From: Enterobacteriaceae bacterium
GTDB taxonomy: Bacteria; Pseudomonadota; Gammaproteobacteria; Enterobacterales; Enterobacteriaceae
NCBI GenBank assembly: GCA_902363335.1
Contig: CABIZV010000001.1
Coordinates: 992,001-1,056,000, forward strand
DNA length: 64,000 bases
Direction of reading: 5' to 3'
This document shows, piece after piece, positions 48,716 to 58,900 of this stretch (positions are counted from its first letter, which is position 1; each line of letters begins with the position of its first letter). The notes beneath the pieces are model-generated. The model did not search any database. It saw only the letters and a program-made list of their open reading frames with translations, and had not been told where the DNA came from. The position numbers and the translations under genes were made by a program.

Positions 48716-49416
48716 TAATGCGCTCCCATCAGGGTCAGTTCAGCGCTCAAATGACCGTCACGCATTTCCAGCTGGCGTCCCATCCGTTTGGCGAGTTGCA
48801 GATCGTGGGTCACGACTAAAAACGCCGTACCCTGCGACTGATTGAGCTCGCCGAGCAGTTTGAAAATGCTATCGGCGTTTTTGGCGTCGAGGTTACCGGT
48901 CGGTTCATCCGCCAGCACCAGGCGCGGGTTATTCACCAGCGCGCGGGCAATCGCCACGCGCTGACGCTCGCCGCCGGACAGCTCAGATGGACGGTGGCTG
49001 GCGCGGTGGTCAAGACCCACCGCTTTCAGCATCGCCAGCGCTCGCTCGTTGATTTCCGCCGTTTTCTTTTTGCCAATCAGCAGCGGCATAGCCACGTTTT
49101 CCAGGGCAGAAAAGTCCGGAAGCAGATGGTGGAACTGATAAATAAAGCCCAGTTTTTGGTTACGCAGTTCAGCTTTTGCGGCTGAGGAGAGCTTGCTCAT
49201 CGGCTGACCGCTGAAAATCACATCGCCGGAAGTCGGCGTGTCCAGCCCGCCCAGCAGGTGTAACAACGTACTTTTCCCGGAGCCGGATGTGCCGACGATC
49301 GCCATCATTTCGCCTTCATCAATGCTGAAGCTGACATTGTGCAAAACATCAGTTTGCACGTTGCCTTCCTGATAGCGTTTGCACAGGTTGTCGCATTGCA
49401 ACAGGATCTTATTCAT
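48715..49416 (-). CDS. lolD: Lipoprotein-releasing system ATPase LolD
   Basis: A 233-aa ABC ATPase, equal in length to E. coli LolD. Walker A GTSGSGKST, signature LSGGERQRVAIARA, Walker B LVLADEPTG. ATG 49416 (MNKILLQCDN) matches the family; the frame is open to 49506 but within lolC. It overlaps lolC by 8 bp, as in E. coli. Confidence 0.96.
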   Translation of the reverse strand: MNKILLQCDNLCKRYQEGNVQTDVLHNVSFSIDEGEMMAIVGTSGSGKSTLLHLLGGLDTPTSGDVIFSGQPMSKLSSAAKAELRNQKLGFIYQFHHLLPDFSALENVAMPLLIGKKKTAEINERALAMLKAVGLDHRASHRPSELSGGERQRVAIARALVNNPRLVLADEPTGNLDAKNADSIFKLLGELNQSQGTAFLVVTHDLQLAKRMGRQLEMRDGHLSAELTLMGAH

Positions 49417-50608
49417 AACGTAAAGCCTCAGCGGGTTGAGTGGCGGCAGCGCGCCAGGAAGGGTACAGCGTTGACAGCAGCGCAAGGGCCATGGCCACCA
49501 GCGCAATCACGATAACCTGCAGCGGTTCAATGGCAACCGGCAGTGCCGCACCATCAAGAAGCGCGCCGATAATCGGCATTAAATTATTCAGTTGGCTGGC
49601 GAGCAAGACGCCGAGCACCGCGCCCAGCAGCGCACCGATTACCCCGGCGCTGGCCCCTTGCACCATAAATACGGTGAGGATTTGACGTCGCGTCAGCCCC
49701 TGGGTTTGCAAAATCGCCACCTCGCCCTGCTTTTCCATGACCATCAGACCAAGCGAGGTGATGATGTTAAACGCCGCCACGGCGACGATCAGGCTAAGCA
49801 GCAGGCCCATCATGTTCTTTTCCATGCGCACGGCCTGGAACAGCTCGCCTTTACGCTCGCGCCAGTCCTGCCATTTTGTGCCTGCGGGCAGCGTTTGCTG
49901 GCTTAAGGTATCCACCTGCAACGGCTTATCCAGCCACAGGCGCCAGCCGGTAATGTTGCCTGCCGGGTAAAGCATCAGGCGCGACGCGTCCTGAATATTT
50001 ACCAGCATCTGGTAGCCGTCGACTTCGCTATTCGCCGCGAAAGTACCAATCACCGTAAACAGGCGCTGGCTAGGCAAACGCCCCATCGGGGTGAACTGAC
50101 TGGCGGACGGCACCATCACGCGGATTTGATCGCCGCGGTTAACGCCTAACTGTCCGGCCAGCTGTTCGCCGAGGATAACGTTATATTTTCCGGCCACGAG
50201 GTCAGCCTGTTTAACGTTAATCAGATACGGCGTCAGCGGATCCTTTTGTGCCGGGTCAATACCCAGCATCACCCCCACCGAGACGCTGCGCGCGCTTTGC
50301 AGCACCACATCGCCGGTCGTGAGCGGCGCAACGCGCGTCACGCCTTGCAGCTTAACGCTTTGTTCAGGGAATTTTTGTGGGTTTAGGGAGCCTTGATCGG
50401 CGCTCAGAATGGCCTGCGGCATCAGCCCCAGGATGTTGTTTTGCAGCTCGCGTTCAAAGCCGTTCATCACCGAAAGGACGGTGACCAGCGCCATTACGCC
50501 AAGCGTAATGCCGATAGTCGACAGCCAGGAAACAAAGCGACCGAAACGGTCCGCTGCTCGCCCACGCATATAACGCAGGCCAATAAATAGTGCGACAGGT
50601 TGATACAT
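49409..50608 (-). CDS. lolC: Lipoprotein-releasing system permease LolC
   Basis: A 399-aa FtsX-type permease with the same layout as LolE: one N-terminal segment, a periplasmic hook-bearing domain that recruits LolA, and three C-terminal segments. N-terminus YQPVALFIGLRYMRGRAADR is diagnostic. First gene of lolCDE; essential in enterobacteria. Upstream lies a 170-bp gap shared with the divergent YjdF-like gene. Confidence 0.96.
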   Translation of the reverse strand: MYQPVALFIGLRYMRGRAADRFGRFVSWLSTIGITLGVMALVTVLSVMNGFERELQNNILGLMPQAILSADQGSLNPQKFPEQSVKLQGVTRVAPLTTGDVVLQSARSVSVGVMLGIDPAQKDPLTPYLINVKQADLVAGKYNVILGEQLAGQLGVNRGDQIRVMVPSASQFTPMGRLPSQRLFTVIGTFAANSEVDGYQMLVNIQDASRLMLYPAGNITGWRLWLDKPLQVDTLSQQTLPAGTKWQDWRERKGELFQAVRMEKNMMGLLLSLIVAVAAFNIITSLGLMVMEKQGEVAILQTQGLTRRQILTVFMVQGASAGVIGALLGAVLGVLLASQLNNLMPIIGALLDGAALPVAIEPLQVIVIALVAMALALLSTLYPSWRAAATQPAEALRYE

Positions 50609-50777
50609 GTAATCCGTCTGGTTGCTGATAGCAGAAGCACGAGTATATAAGCGAAAGCGGAATGGGTAAATGACTGAACCGTAAGCGCAAGCCTGACATT
50701 GGCTGACAATACAACACGGTGATTGAATTTTTCACCACAACGGGCAATAGTGATGTTTTCCCTTTATATGCGAATTC

Positions 50778-51404
50778 ATGATGATCCGCACCCTGAACCC
50801 TGTGTTGTTAGCCACTGGCGCGCTGCTGCTTGCACTTTTTCTGATTTATACCGGCGTTAACGCCGCCGAGAAAGTGACCTGGATAATGGAAGTCACGCCG
50901 GTGATTATCGTGGTCCCAGTTTTGCTGTTAACGGCCAAACGTTATCCACTGACGCCCCTGCTTTACACGCTGATTTTCTTTCACGCCATCATATTGATGG
51001 TCGGTGGGCAGTACACCTATGCGAAGGTGCCCATTGGTTTTGATGTGCAGGCGTGGTTTGACCTCAGCCGTAACCCTTACGACAAACTGGGGCATTTCTT
51101 CCAGGGGCTGGTACCGGCGCTGGCGACGCGCGAAATTTTGCTACGTGGGCACATAGTAGGCGGGCGTAAGATGCTGGCGTTTCTGGTCTGCTGCGTGGCG
51201 CTGGCGATTAGCGCGACCTATGAGCTTATCGAATGGTGGGCGGCGCTAGCGATGGGACAAGGGGCGGATGATTTCCTCGGCACCCAGGGCGACCCGTGGG
51301 ATACCCAATCGGATATGTTCTGCGCCCTGCTGGGCGCGCTAACCACGGTGATTTTGCTGGCAGGCGTGCATTGTCGACAGCTAAAAGCTGCCGGATGGCG
51401 CTGA
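50778..51404 (+). CDS. yjdF: YjdF-like membrane protein (DUF2238)
   Basis: A 208-aa inner membrane protein with about six segments. The block NPYDKLGHFFQGLVPALATR and the acidic YELIEWWAALAMGQGADDFL, GTQGDPWDTQSDM are the DUF2238 signature. Function unknown. E. coli carries its yjdF elsewhere, so its place between lolC and the mel group is a lineage-specific feature. A REP element follows. Confidence 0.85.
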   Translation: MMIRTLNPVLLATGALLLALFLIYTGVNAAEKVTWIMEVTPVIIVVPVLLLTAKRYPLTPLLYTLIFFHAIILMVGGQYTYAKVPIGFDVQAWFDLSRNPYDKLGHFFQGLVPALATREILLRGHIVGGRKMLAFLVCCVALAISATYELIEWWAALAMGQGADDFLGTQGDPWDTQSDMFCALLGALTTVILLAGVHCRQLKAAGWR

Positions 51405-51472
51405 CGCTTATCCGGCCTACGGGATACTCACTGTAGGCTGGATAAGGCGCTCGCGCCGCCATCCGGCATTTT
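51396..51472. repeat. REP element between yjdF and the SemiSWEET gene
   Basis: GCCGGATGGCGC ... CTTATCCGGCCTAC and the inverse GTAGGCTGGATAAGGCG ... CGCCATCCGGC; overlaps the yjdF stop. Confidence 0.85.
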
Positions 51473-51476
51473 TTCC

Positions 51477-51731
51477 CTACCCGCGACGAAACTTGATAAT
51501 CAGAATCGGCATGGCGAACAGCAGGGTTAAAAAGTTCGCCATGCTCACCGCCGTATCCTCAATCATCACGCCGTAAATCAGCCACATCACCAGTCCGCAA
51601 ACGAACATAATGTACATCAGCCCGGAGATCCCCTGAGTGTTGCGGGTGGCGATCACTTTAATAGCCTGGGGTAAGAACGACAGCGTCGTCAGGCATGCGG
51701 CCGCATAGCCAATCAAAGAAGCCCACTCCAT
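51477..51731 (-). CDS. SemiSWEET family sugar transporter
   Basis: An 84-aa protein with three membrane helices and the PQ-loop motif TTLSFLPQAIKVIATRNTQG, the hallmark of bacterial SemiSWEET half-transporters, which work as dimers to move sugars passively. It lies 2 bp after melB, so it is the third gene of the mel operon here. A role in efflux or balancing of galactose, glucose or melibiose is inferred from this place. Confidence 0.88.
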   Translation of the reverse strand: MEWASLIGYAAACLTTLSFLPQAIKVIATRNTQGISGLMYIMFVCGLVMWLIYGVMIEDTAVSMANFLTLLFAMPILIIKFRRG

Positions 51732-51733
51732 GG

Positions 51734-53164
51734 TTACGCCTGCGCATCGCGAGTCACGGTAAGCGGACTTACCGGCACCTCATGCGGTGCGTTGGGCGTC
51801 GGCACTTTGCGGTATTTATCCAATAGGTGAATCTGAATTTTGCGCAACTGATCGCCGTTAAGACGGTAGTAGCGGAAATAGAGCACCAGAGTCACCGCAA
51901 AGAACACGACAGGCAGCACAATCATAATGAACTGCATGCCGAGCACGGTTTCGGCAGACTGGGCGACGTTTGGCGTATAGCCAATCACCCCGAGCACCAC
52001 TGCGATAAAGAAGGCGGCAAACGCCGACCCACCCTTCACCACCATCGTCTGCACCGCATAGGCGATACTTTCGCAACGAACGTTAAACTTGTACTCGCCG
52101 TAATCGACGGTGTCCGCCACCATAATCACCTGCAATACCCAAAACAGCGCCGTGCCGATGTTCAGGAAAATCCCCGCAAGGCAGATAACCAACACGTTCG
52201 CTGAACCCACTAACGCCATCAGTAACAGCACGCCGCCGCTGACCATCGGCAGGATTGATGCCCCCGCCCAAAGCACTCGTCTTGACAGCGCTTTCGCCAG
52301 ACGCGGGAACAGTATTAGCGTGAGCAGGTTGGCAGCCCCTGCATAGGAGAGATAGTACGGGAACAGATCCGCATCGCCGACCACATAGGTGAAATAGTAA
52401 ATAGCAAAACCGGTGATGATATTGGATGCCACGTTGTAGGCTAGCGCCATTCCCAGCAGGCAGGAAAGTTGGTCGTTTTTATAGATGAGCGCGAGAATGG
52501 ATTTCAGCGACAGACGACTGCTGTCCGCCGTGGCATCGCTGTCTGATGAGAAGACTTCATGGACGTTGCGCAGCGTCACAATCGTCGAAGCAATAAAGAA
52601 TGCGATCAGCACCAGCGTGAACATCTGAAAACCAAACCCTCGATCCGCACCGCCCACATAGTTCACAAACGGCAGCGTTATCCCGGCGGTCACAAACCCG
52701 GCAAGGCTTGCGAAAAAGCGCGGGAACGGCACCAGCTGTTCGCGCTCGCGCTTATCCAGGGTGATGGTGGGCACCAGCGACCAGAATGGAATATCCATTA
52801 AGGTATAAGTCGTGCCCCACAGGATGTAGGTGATGCAGACGAATACCACCTGCGTGGTGCCTTCAAACAGATGGGCGCTGAACAGTAAAAACAGCACCAG
52901 CGAGTTCAACAGCGTGCCGAGCAGGATCCACGGCTTAAATTTACCCCATCGCGTTCGCGTAGCGTTCACCACCCAGCCCATGATCGGGTCGTTGAACGCG
53001 TTCCAGATTTTCGCCACCAGAAATAGTGTACCGACGACGCCAACCGACAAGCCCACCACGTCGGTGTAGTAATACATCAGATACATGTAGACGATGCCGA
53101 TGGCGAAATCCTTACCAAATGCCCCGAACCCGTAACTTAATTTTGTTTTCAGAGAGATGCTCAT
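51734..53164 (-). CDS. melB: Melibiose carrier protein MelB
   Basis: A 476-aa GPH-family cation-sugar symporter, close to E. coli MelB (473). N-terminus TKLSYGFGAFGKDFAIGIVY, the cation-site Asp in YYYTDVVGLS, and DPIMGWVVNATRTRWGKFKPW are family signatures. Twelve membrane segments. It takes up melibiose with Na+, Li+ or H+. It lies 85 bp after melA. Confidence 0.95.
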   Translation of the reverse strand: MSISLKTKLSYGFGAFGKDFAIGIVYMYLMYYYTDVVGLSVGVVGTLFLVAKIWNAFNDPIMGWVVNATRTRWGKFKPWILLGTLLNSLVLFLLFSAHLFEGTTQVVFVCITYILWGTTYTLMDIPFWSLVPTITLDKREREQLVPFPRFFASLAGFVTAGITLPFVNYVGGADRGFGFQMFTLVLIAFFIASTIVTLRNVHEVFSSDSDATADSSRLSLKSILALIYKNDQLSCLLGMALAYNVASNIITGFAIYYFTYVVGDADLFPYYLSYAGAANLLTLILFPRLAKALSRRVLWAGASILPMVSGGVLLLMALVGSANVLVICLAGIFLNIGTALFWVLQVIMVADTVDYGEYKFNVRCESIAYAVQTMVVKGGSAFAAFFIAVVLGVIGYTPNVAQSAETVLGMQFIMIVLPVVFFAVTLVLYFRYYRLNGDQLRKIQIHLLDKYRKVPTPNAPHEVPVSPLTVTRDAQA

Positions 53165-53249
53165 AGGGTACCGGGTCGCTGTTACCAGCGCCCGCCTTGA
53201 TGTTATTAGAGAGGTAAAACGCCGGATTCACCGCCCGGCGTCGCCGTAA

Positions 53250-54602
53250 TTAACGGTGCAGCCAGGCCGGTAGCCAATTGCCGTGCGAGGCAATCAGGTC
53301 ATCCACCAGCGCATATATTTCCTCAATGCCGAGCACGGCGGCGGTGTGCGGATCCATCATTGCGGCGTGATACACCCGGTCGCGATTTTCGGTCAAGATA
53401 GCTTCGGTGAGCAGCGTCTGTACGTTGATATTGGTCTGCATCATCGCCGCCAGATGCGACGGTATCGTCCCCACTTTGGTTGGCTGAATACCGTTGGCAT
53501 CCACCAGGCACGCCACCTCAACGCAGCTTCCCTGCGGCAGGTTGTCGATAAGCCCATCGTTACGCACGTTGCCGTAAATCACGCTCGGTTCACCGGTCCA
53601 GATAGCGTTCATAATGGTGCTGGCGTATTCCCGCGACGGCTTAATATCGATGCGCTCCGCCGTTTTGTACTCCTCCAGTTCTTTATGCCAGTTCGCCAGT
53701 TGCTCCACGCAGCGTTTCGGATATTCGTCCAGCGGCACTTTATAACGTTCAATTAAATCTTCACGCCCCGGCTTGATAAACCATGGGGTGTATTCGGCAA
53801 AATGTTCTGAGGATTCGGTAACAAAGTAGCCCAGCTTCTTAAACATCTCGTAGCGCACGATATTCTGGCAGCGCTCATTGCCGTGTAAATTCGCTTTCGG
53901 CGCTTTGCCTTCGGCATAGGCTGCCAGCAGTTCCGGGTAGAGGTCGACATAGTTGCCATCGGCCGTTTTGCGCTCCAGCTCCAGATAAAACGCCATATGG
54001 TTAATCCCGGCGCTACGGTAGCGTAATGTTGCCGGATCGATATCCAGGTCGCGCGCCAGTTCTTCCGCCGTCCCCTGCACCGAGTGGCACAGCCCCACCT
54101 GCTTGATATGCGGATAACGAGCGTACATCGCCCAGGTATTCATCGCCATCGGGTTGACGTAGTTGAGCATAGTGGCGTTCGGACAGACGTCGGTCATATC
54201 GTCGCATATCCGCCACAGATGAGGGATGGTGCGCAGCGCGCGCATAATGCCGCCCGGCCCCAGCGTATCGGCAATGGTCTGTTCCAGACCATGACGCTTA
54301 CAGACGTCAAAATCGGTTACCGTGCACGGTTCATAGCCGCCAATCTGGAAGGCAACCACCACAAAATCCGCATTCTGCAACGCCGCGCGCTGGTCAGTGT
54401 GGCAGGTGATATGGCCGGAAGCCCCGGCAGAATCCATCAGCTTACGCACCACAATGTGCGACTCTTCCAGCCGCGTTTCGTCGATATCCATCAGGGCGAT
54501 ATGCGCCGACTTCAACGCCTCACGGTGGAAAACATCGCCGAGAATATTTTTAACAAAAATGGTCGAACCCGCGCCGATAAAGGTAATTTTTGGTGCTGTC
54601 AT
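53250..54602 (-). CDS. melA: Alpha-galactosidase MelA
   Basis: A 450-aa family GH4 glycosidase, the same length class as E. coli MelA (451). The NAD-binding motif is ITFIGAGSTIFVKN; the metal ligand Cys lies in GLCHSVQGT and a His in AGINHMAFYL. The enzyme uses NAD+ and Mn2+ to split melibiose to galactose and glucose. It is divergent from melR and is expected to be activated by MelR with melibiose. Confidence 0.96.
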   Translation of the reverse strand: MTAPKITFIGAGSTIFVKNILGDVFHREALKSAHIALMDIDETRLEESHIVVRKLMDSAGASGHITCHTDQRAALQNADFVVVAFQIGGYEPCTVTDFDVCKRHGLEQTIADTLGPGGIMRALRTIPHLWRICDDMTDVCPNATMLNYVNPMAMNTWAMYARYPHIKQVGLCHSVQGTAEELARDLDIDPATLRYRSAGINHMAFYLELERKTADGNYVDLYPELLAAYAEGKAPKANLHGNERCQNIVRYEMFKKLGYFVTESSEHFAEYTPWFIKPGREDLIERYKVPLDEYPKRCVEQLANWHKELEEYKTAERIDIKPSREYASTIMNAIWTGEPSVIYGNVRNDGLIDNLPQGSCVEVACLVDANGIQPTKVGTIPSHLAAMMQTNINVQTLLTEAILTENRDRVYHAAMMDPHTAAVLGIEEIYALVDDLIASHGNWLPAWLHR

Positions 54603-54683
54603 CGTGACTCTCCAGAACAGTAGTTAACCTCTTCATCGTGGCACGCGCGGTGAGTGAAAACCTCCGGCTTCCCGGATGAGCAT

Positions 54684-54735
54684 TCCCATAAACTCAGATC
54701 GTCTGCACAGAGCGCGTAAATCTGAGGTTATGGGA
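54684..54735. promoter_or_regulatory. Inverted pair of MelR-type binding sites
   Basis: Two 16-bp sequences face each other: TCCCATAAACTCAGAT (54684-54699) and ATCTGAGGTTATGGGA (54720-54735), which match at 14 of 15 aligned positions once inverted. They lie between melA and melR; spacing and place fit paired MelR sites. Confidence 0.65.
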
Positions 54736-54873
54736 CAATGTCGGCGGAAAAGCAGAGTAATGCGCCTGCAATCAGGCCTATGCTTAAAGAAAAGTATGAC
54801 TTTTGTGTCGGCATTCTCGGTCACCAAGCCAGAAACCTGCCATGATTCTGATAATTCAGGAAATGGAGTCATC

Positions 54874-55800
54874 ATGAATATTGATCCGATAACCCTCCTC
54901 CCGCCCGACCCGCATATGTGCAACGGTGATGAGAAGCAGACCCGTAGCCCGCTCGCGCTGTATTCTGAATATCAGCGGATGGACATTGAGCTACGACGCC
55001 CGCACGTCATGCCCGCCAGCCACTGGCATGGTCAGGTTGAGGTGAACGTGCCGTTTGACGGCGACGTTGAGTATTTGATCAATAACGAAGTAGTTCAGAT
55101 AGAACAAGGCCACATCACCCTGTTCTGGGCCTGTACCCCGCACCAGCTCACTCATATCGGTCATTGCCAAAAGATGGCGATTTTCAGCCTGCCGATGCAT
55201 CTTTTTCTCTCCTGGCCGCTGGACCGCGAATTGATTAACCACGTCACCCACGGCATGGTGATAAAATCGCTGGCGACCCAACAGCTCAGCACCTTTGAGG
55301 TTTTACGCTGGCAGCAGGAGATGCGCAGCCCGAACGAACAGATTCGGCAGCTGGCGATCGATGAAATAGGCCTGATGCTTAAGCGCTTTAGCCTCTCCGG
55401 CTGGCAGCCTATTTTGCTCAACAAAACCTCGCGCACGCATAAAAATAGCGTCTCCCGCCACGCACAGTTTTACGTCAGCCAGATGCTGGGATTCATTGCC
55501 GATAACTACGATCAGGCATTAACCATTAACGATGTTGCCGAGCATGTGAAACTCAACGCCAACTATGCGATGGGCATTTTCCAGCGCGTCATGCAGTTAA
55601 CGCTTAAGCAGTACATTACCGCCATGCGTATAAACCACGTCCGTGCGCTTTTGAGTGATACCGACAAAACGATTCTCGATATCGCCATGACCGCCGGATT
55701 CCGCTCCAGCAGCCGTTTTTACAGCACATTCGGCAAGCTGGTCGGCATGTCGCCGCAGCAATACCGCAAGTTGAGCCAGCAGCGCCGGCAGCCGGTATGA
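54874..55800 (+). CDS. melR: Melibiose operon regulator MelR
   Basis: A 308-aa AraC-family regulator. The N-terminal cupin half (SHWHGQVEVNVPFDGDVEYL) binds melibiose; two helix-turn-helix units follow at about 210-300 (TINDVAEHVKLNANYAMGIF; ILDIAMTAGFRSSSRFYSTF). ATG 54874 has GGAG 7 nt upstream and fits the E. coli protein with six extra N-terminal residues; the frame is open 198 bp further upstream without homology. It is divergent from melAB. Confidence 0.95.
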   Translation: MNIDPITLLPPDPHMCNGDEKQTRSPLALYSEYQRMDIELRRPHVMPASHWHGQVEVNVPFDGDVEYLINNEVVQIEQGHITLFWACTPHQLTHIGHCQKMAIFSLPMHLFLSWPLDRELINHVTHGMVIKSLATQQLSTFEVLRWQQEMRSPNEQIRQLAIDEIGLMLKRFSLSGWQPILLNKTSRTHKNSVSRHAQFYVSQMLGFIADNYDQALTINDVAEHVKLNANYAMGIFQRVMQLTLKQYITAMRINHVRALLSDTDKTILDIAMTAGFRSSSRFYSTFGKLVGMSPQQYRKLSQQRRQPV

Positions 55801-55918
55801 CGCATTATCGTCTTTTTCAACGGTTGCACTCCCGCCACCATCACGGATAATAAGCGTATAAGATTGATATGATTATCGTATCGAACACGGCTTTTATTCT
55901 GGAGAACGTGCGCTGACT

Positions 55919-58900
55919 ATGCCTGAACATGCCCGTTATGCCTTACCGACGAAACCCGGTGAGCAACGCCTGCTTGGCGAACTGACCGGTGCCGCTTGTG
56001 CGACGGTGGTCGCTGACATCGCAGAACATCATCCCGGCCCGGTGGTGTTAATCGCCCCGGATATGCAAAACGCCCTGCGCCTGCATGACGAAATTGGCCA
56101 GTTCACCGATGCGCTGGTGATGAACCTCGCCGACTGGGAAACGCTGCCTTACGACAGCTTCTCGCCGCATCAGGATATTATCTCCTCGCGCCTGTCAACG
56201 CTGTATCAGTTGCCCACCATGCAGCGCGGCGTATTGATTGTGCCGGTCAGCACCTTAATGCAGCGCGTCTGCCCGCATAGTTTCCTGCACGGCCACGCAC
56301 TGGTGATGAAAAAAGGGCAACGCCTGTCGCGCGATGCGCTGCGTAATCAGCTTGATAGCGCCGGATATCGCCACGTTGATCAGGTGATGGAACACGGCGA
56401 ATACGCCATCCGTGGCGCGCTGCTCGACCTCTATCCCATGGGCAGCGACCAGCCGTACCGCCTTGATTTCTTTGATGATGAAATTGATAGCCTGCGCGTC
56501 TTTGACGTCGACAGCCAGCGGACGCTCGACGAAGTTGACGCCATTAACCTGCTGCCCGCGCACGAATTCCCGACCGATAAAGCCGCCATTGAGCTGTTCC
56601 GCAGCCAGTGGCGCGACCAGTTTGACGTCAAGCGCGATGCCGAGCATATCTATCAGCAAGTGAGTAAAGGCACGTTACCGGCGGGGATCGAGTACTGGCA
56701 GCCGCTGTTCTTTAGCGAGCCGCTACCGCCGCTCTTTAGCTACTTCCCGGCCAATACCCTGCTGGTGAATACCGGTGATATCGACACCAGCGCCAACCGT
56801 TTTCAGGTCGATGCCCAGGCCCGTTTTGAGAACCGCGGCGTTGATCCGATGCGCCCGCTGCTGGCCCCTGCTCATCTTTGGCTTCGCACAGACGAGCTCA
56901 ATAGCGAGCTGAAAAAATGGCCGCGCGTCCAGCTTAAGACGGAGCATCTGGCGAAAAAGGCAGCCCACGTCAATATGGGCTTCCAGCCGCTGCCGGATCT
57001 TTCCGTGCAGGCGCAAAATAAAGCGCCGCTGGATAATCTGCGGAAATTTATTGAGTCCTTTAGCGGGCCGGTTATTTTTTCGGTGGAGAGTGAAGGCCGC
57101 CGTGAAGCGTTGGGTGAACTGCTGGCGCGTATCAAGCTTGCGCCTAAACGCATCCAGCGTCTTGACGAGGCGGACGGCAACCAGCGCTATCTAATGATTG
57201 GCGCTGCCGAACATGGTTTTATCGACACCCAGAATAACCGTGCGCTTATCTGCGAAAGCGACCTGCTGGGCGAGCGCGTGGCGCGTCGCCGTCAGGATTC
57301 TCGTCGCACCATTAACCCGGATACTTTAATTCGCAACCTGGCGGAGCTGCATATCGGTCAGCCGGTGGTGCATCTTGAGCACGGAGTTGGGCGTTATGCT
57401 GGCATGACGACACTGGAAACCGGCGGTATCACCGCCGAGTACCTGATGCTTATCTATGCCAACGACGCCAAGCTGTATGTGCCGGTGTCGTCGCTGCACC
57501 TTATCAGTCGCTACGCGGGTGGCGCGGACGAGAGTGCGCCGCTGCATAAACTGGGCAGCGATGCCTGGTCACGCGCGCGGCAGAAAGCGGCTGAAAAAGT
57601 GCGTGACGTGGCGGCTGAACTGCTGGATATCTACGCCCAGCGTGCGGCAAAAGAGGGCTTTGCCTTCAAGCACGACAAGGAGCAGTACCAGCTATTCTGC
57701 GACAGCTTCCCGTTTGAAACTACGCCGGATCAGGCGCAGGCCATCAACGCCGTTTTAAGCGATATGTGCCAGCCGCTGGCGATGGATCGTCTGGTGTGCG
57801 GCGACGTTGGCTTTGGCAAAACCGAGGTGGCGATGCGCGCCGCCTTCCTCGCCGTCGAAAACCACAAGCAGGTCGCGGTGCTGGTACCAACCACCCTGCT
57901 CGCTCAGCAGCACTACGATAACTTCCGCGACCGCTTTGCCAACTGGCCGGTGCGTATTGAAGTGTTATCACGTTTTCGTAGCGCCAAAGAGCAAACCCAG
58001 ATTCTGGCCGAGGCCGCCGAAGGTAAGATTGATATTCTGATTGGCACCCATAAACTGCTGCAAAGCGACGTTAAGCTGCGCGACCTGGGGCTGTTGATTG
58101 TCGATGAGGAGCACCGTTTCGGCGTGCGCCACAAGGAGCGTATCAAAGCGATGCGCGCCGACGTCGATATTCTGACGCTCACCGCAACGCCGATTCCGCG
58201 AACCTTGAATATGGCGATGAGCGGTATGCGCGATCTGTCGATCATCGCGACGCCACCGGCGCGCCGTCTGGCGGTGAAAACCTTCGTCCGCGAGTATGAC
58301 AGCCTGGTGGTGCGCGAAGCGATTTTGCGTGAAACGCTGCGCGGCGGTCAGGTGTACTATCTGTTCAACGACGTTGAAAATATTCAGAAAGCGGCGGATA
58401 AACTTGCCGAACTGGTGCCGGAAGCCCGCATTGCCATCGGCCACGGTCAGATGCGCGAGCGCGAACTGGAACGGGTGATGAATGATTTCCACCACCAGCG
58501 TTTCAACGTGCTGGTATGTACCACCATCATCGAAACCGGTATCGATATTCCGACCGCCAACACCATTATCATTGAGCGCGCCGATCACTTCGGGCTGGCG
58601 CAGCTTCACCAACTGCGCGGACGCGTGGGGCGCTCCCACCATCAGGCCTATGCCTGGCTATTAACGCCGCATCCAAAAGCGATGACGACCGATGCACAAA
58701 AGCGCCTGGAAGCCATTGCCTCACTGGAAGATTTAGGCGCTGGATTTGCACTGGCGACCCACGACCTTGAGATTCGTGGCGCGGGTGAGCTATTGGGTGA
58801 AGGTCAGAGTGGGCAGATGGAATCTATCGGCTTCTCGCTATATATGGAGATGCTGGAAAACGCCGTCGATGCGCTCAAAGAGGGGCGCGAGCCGTCGCTT

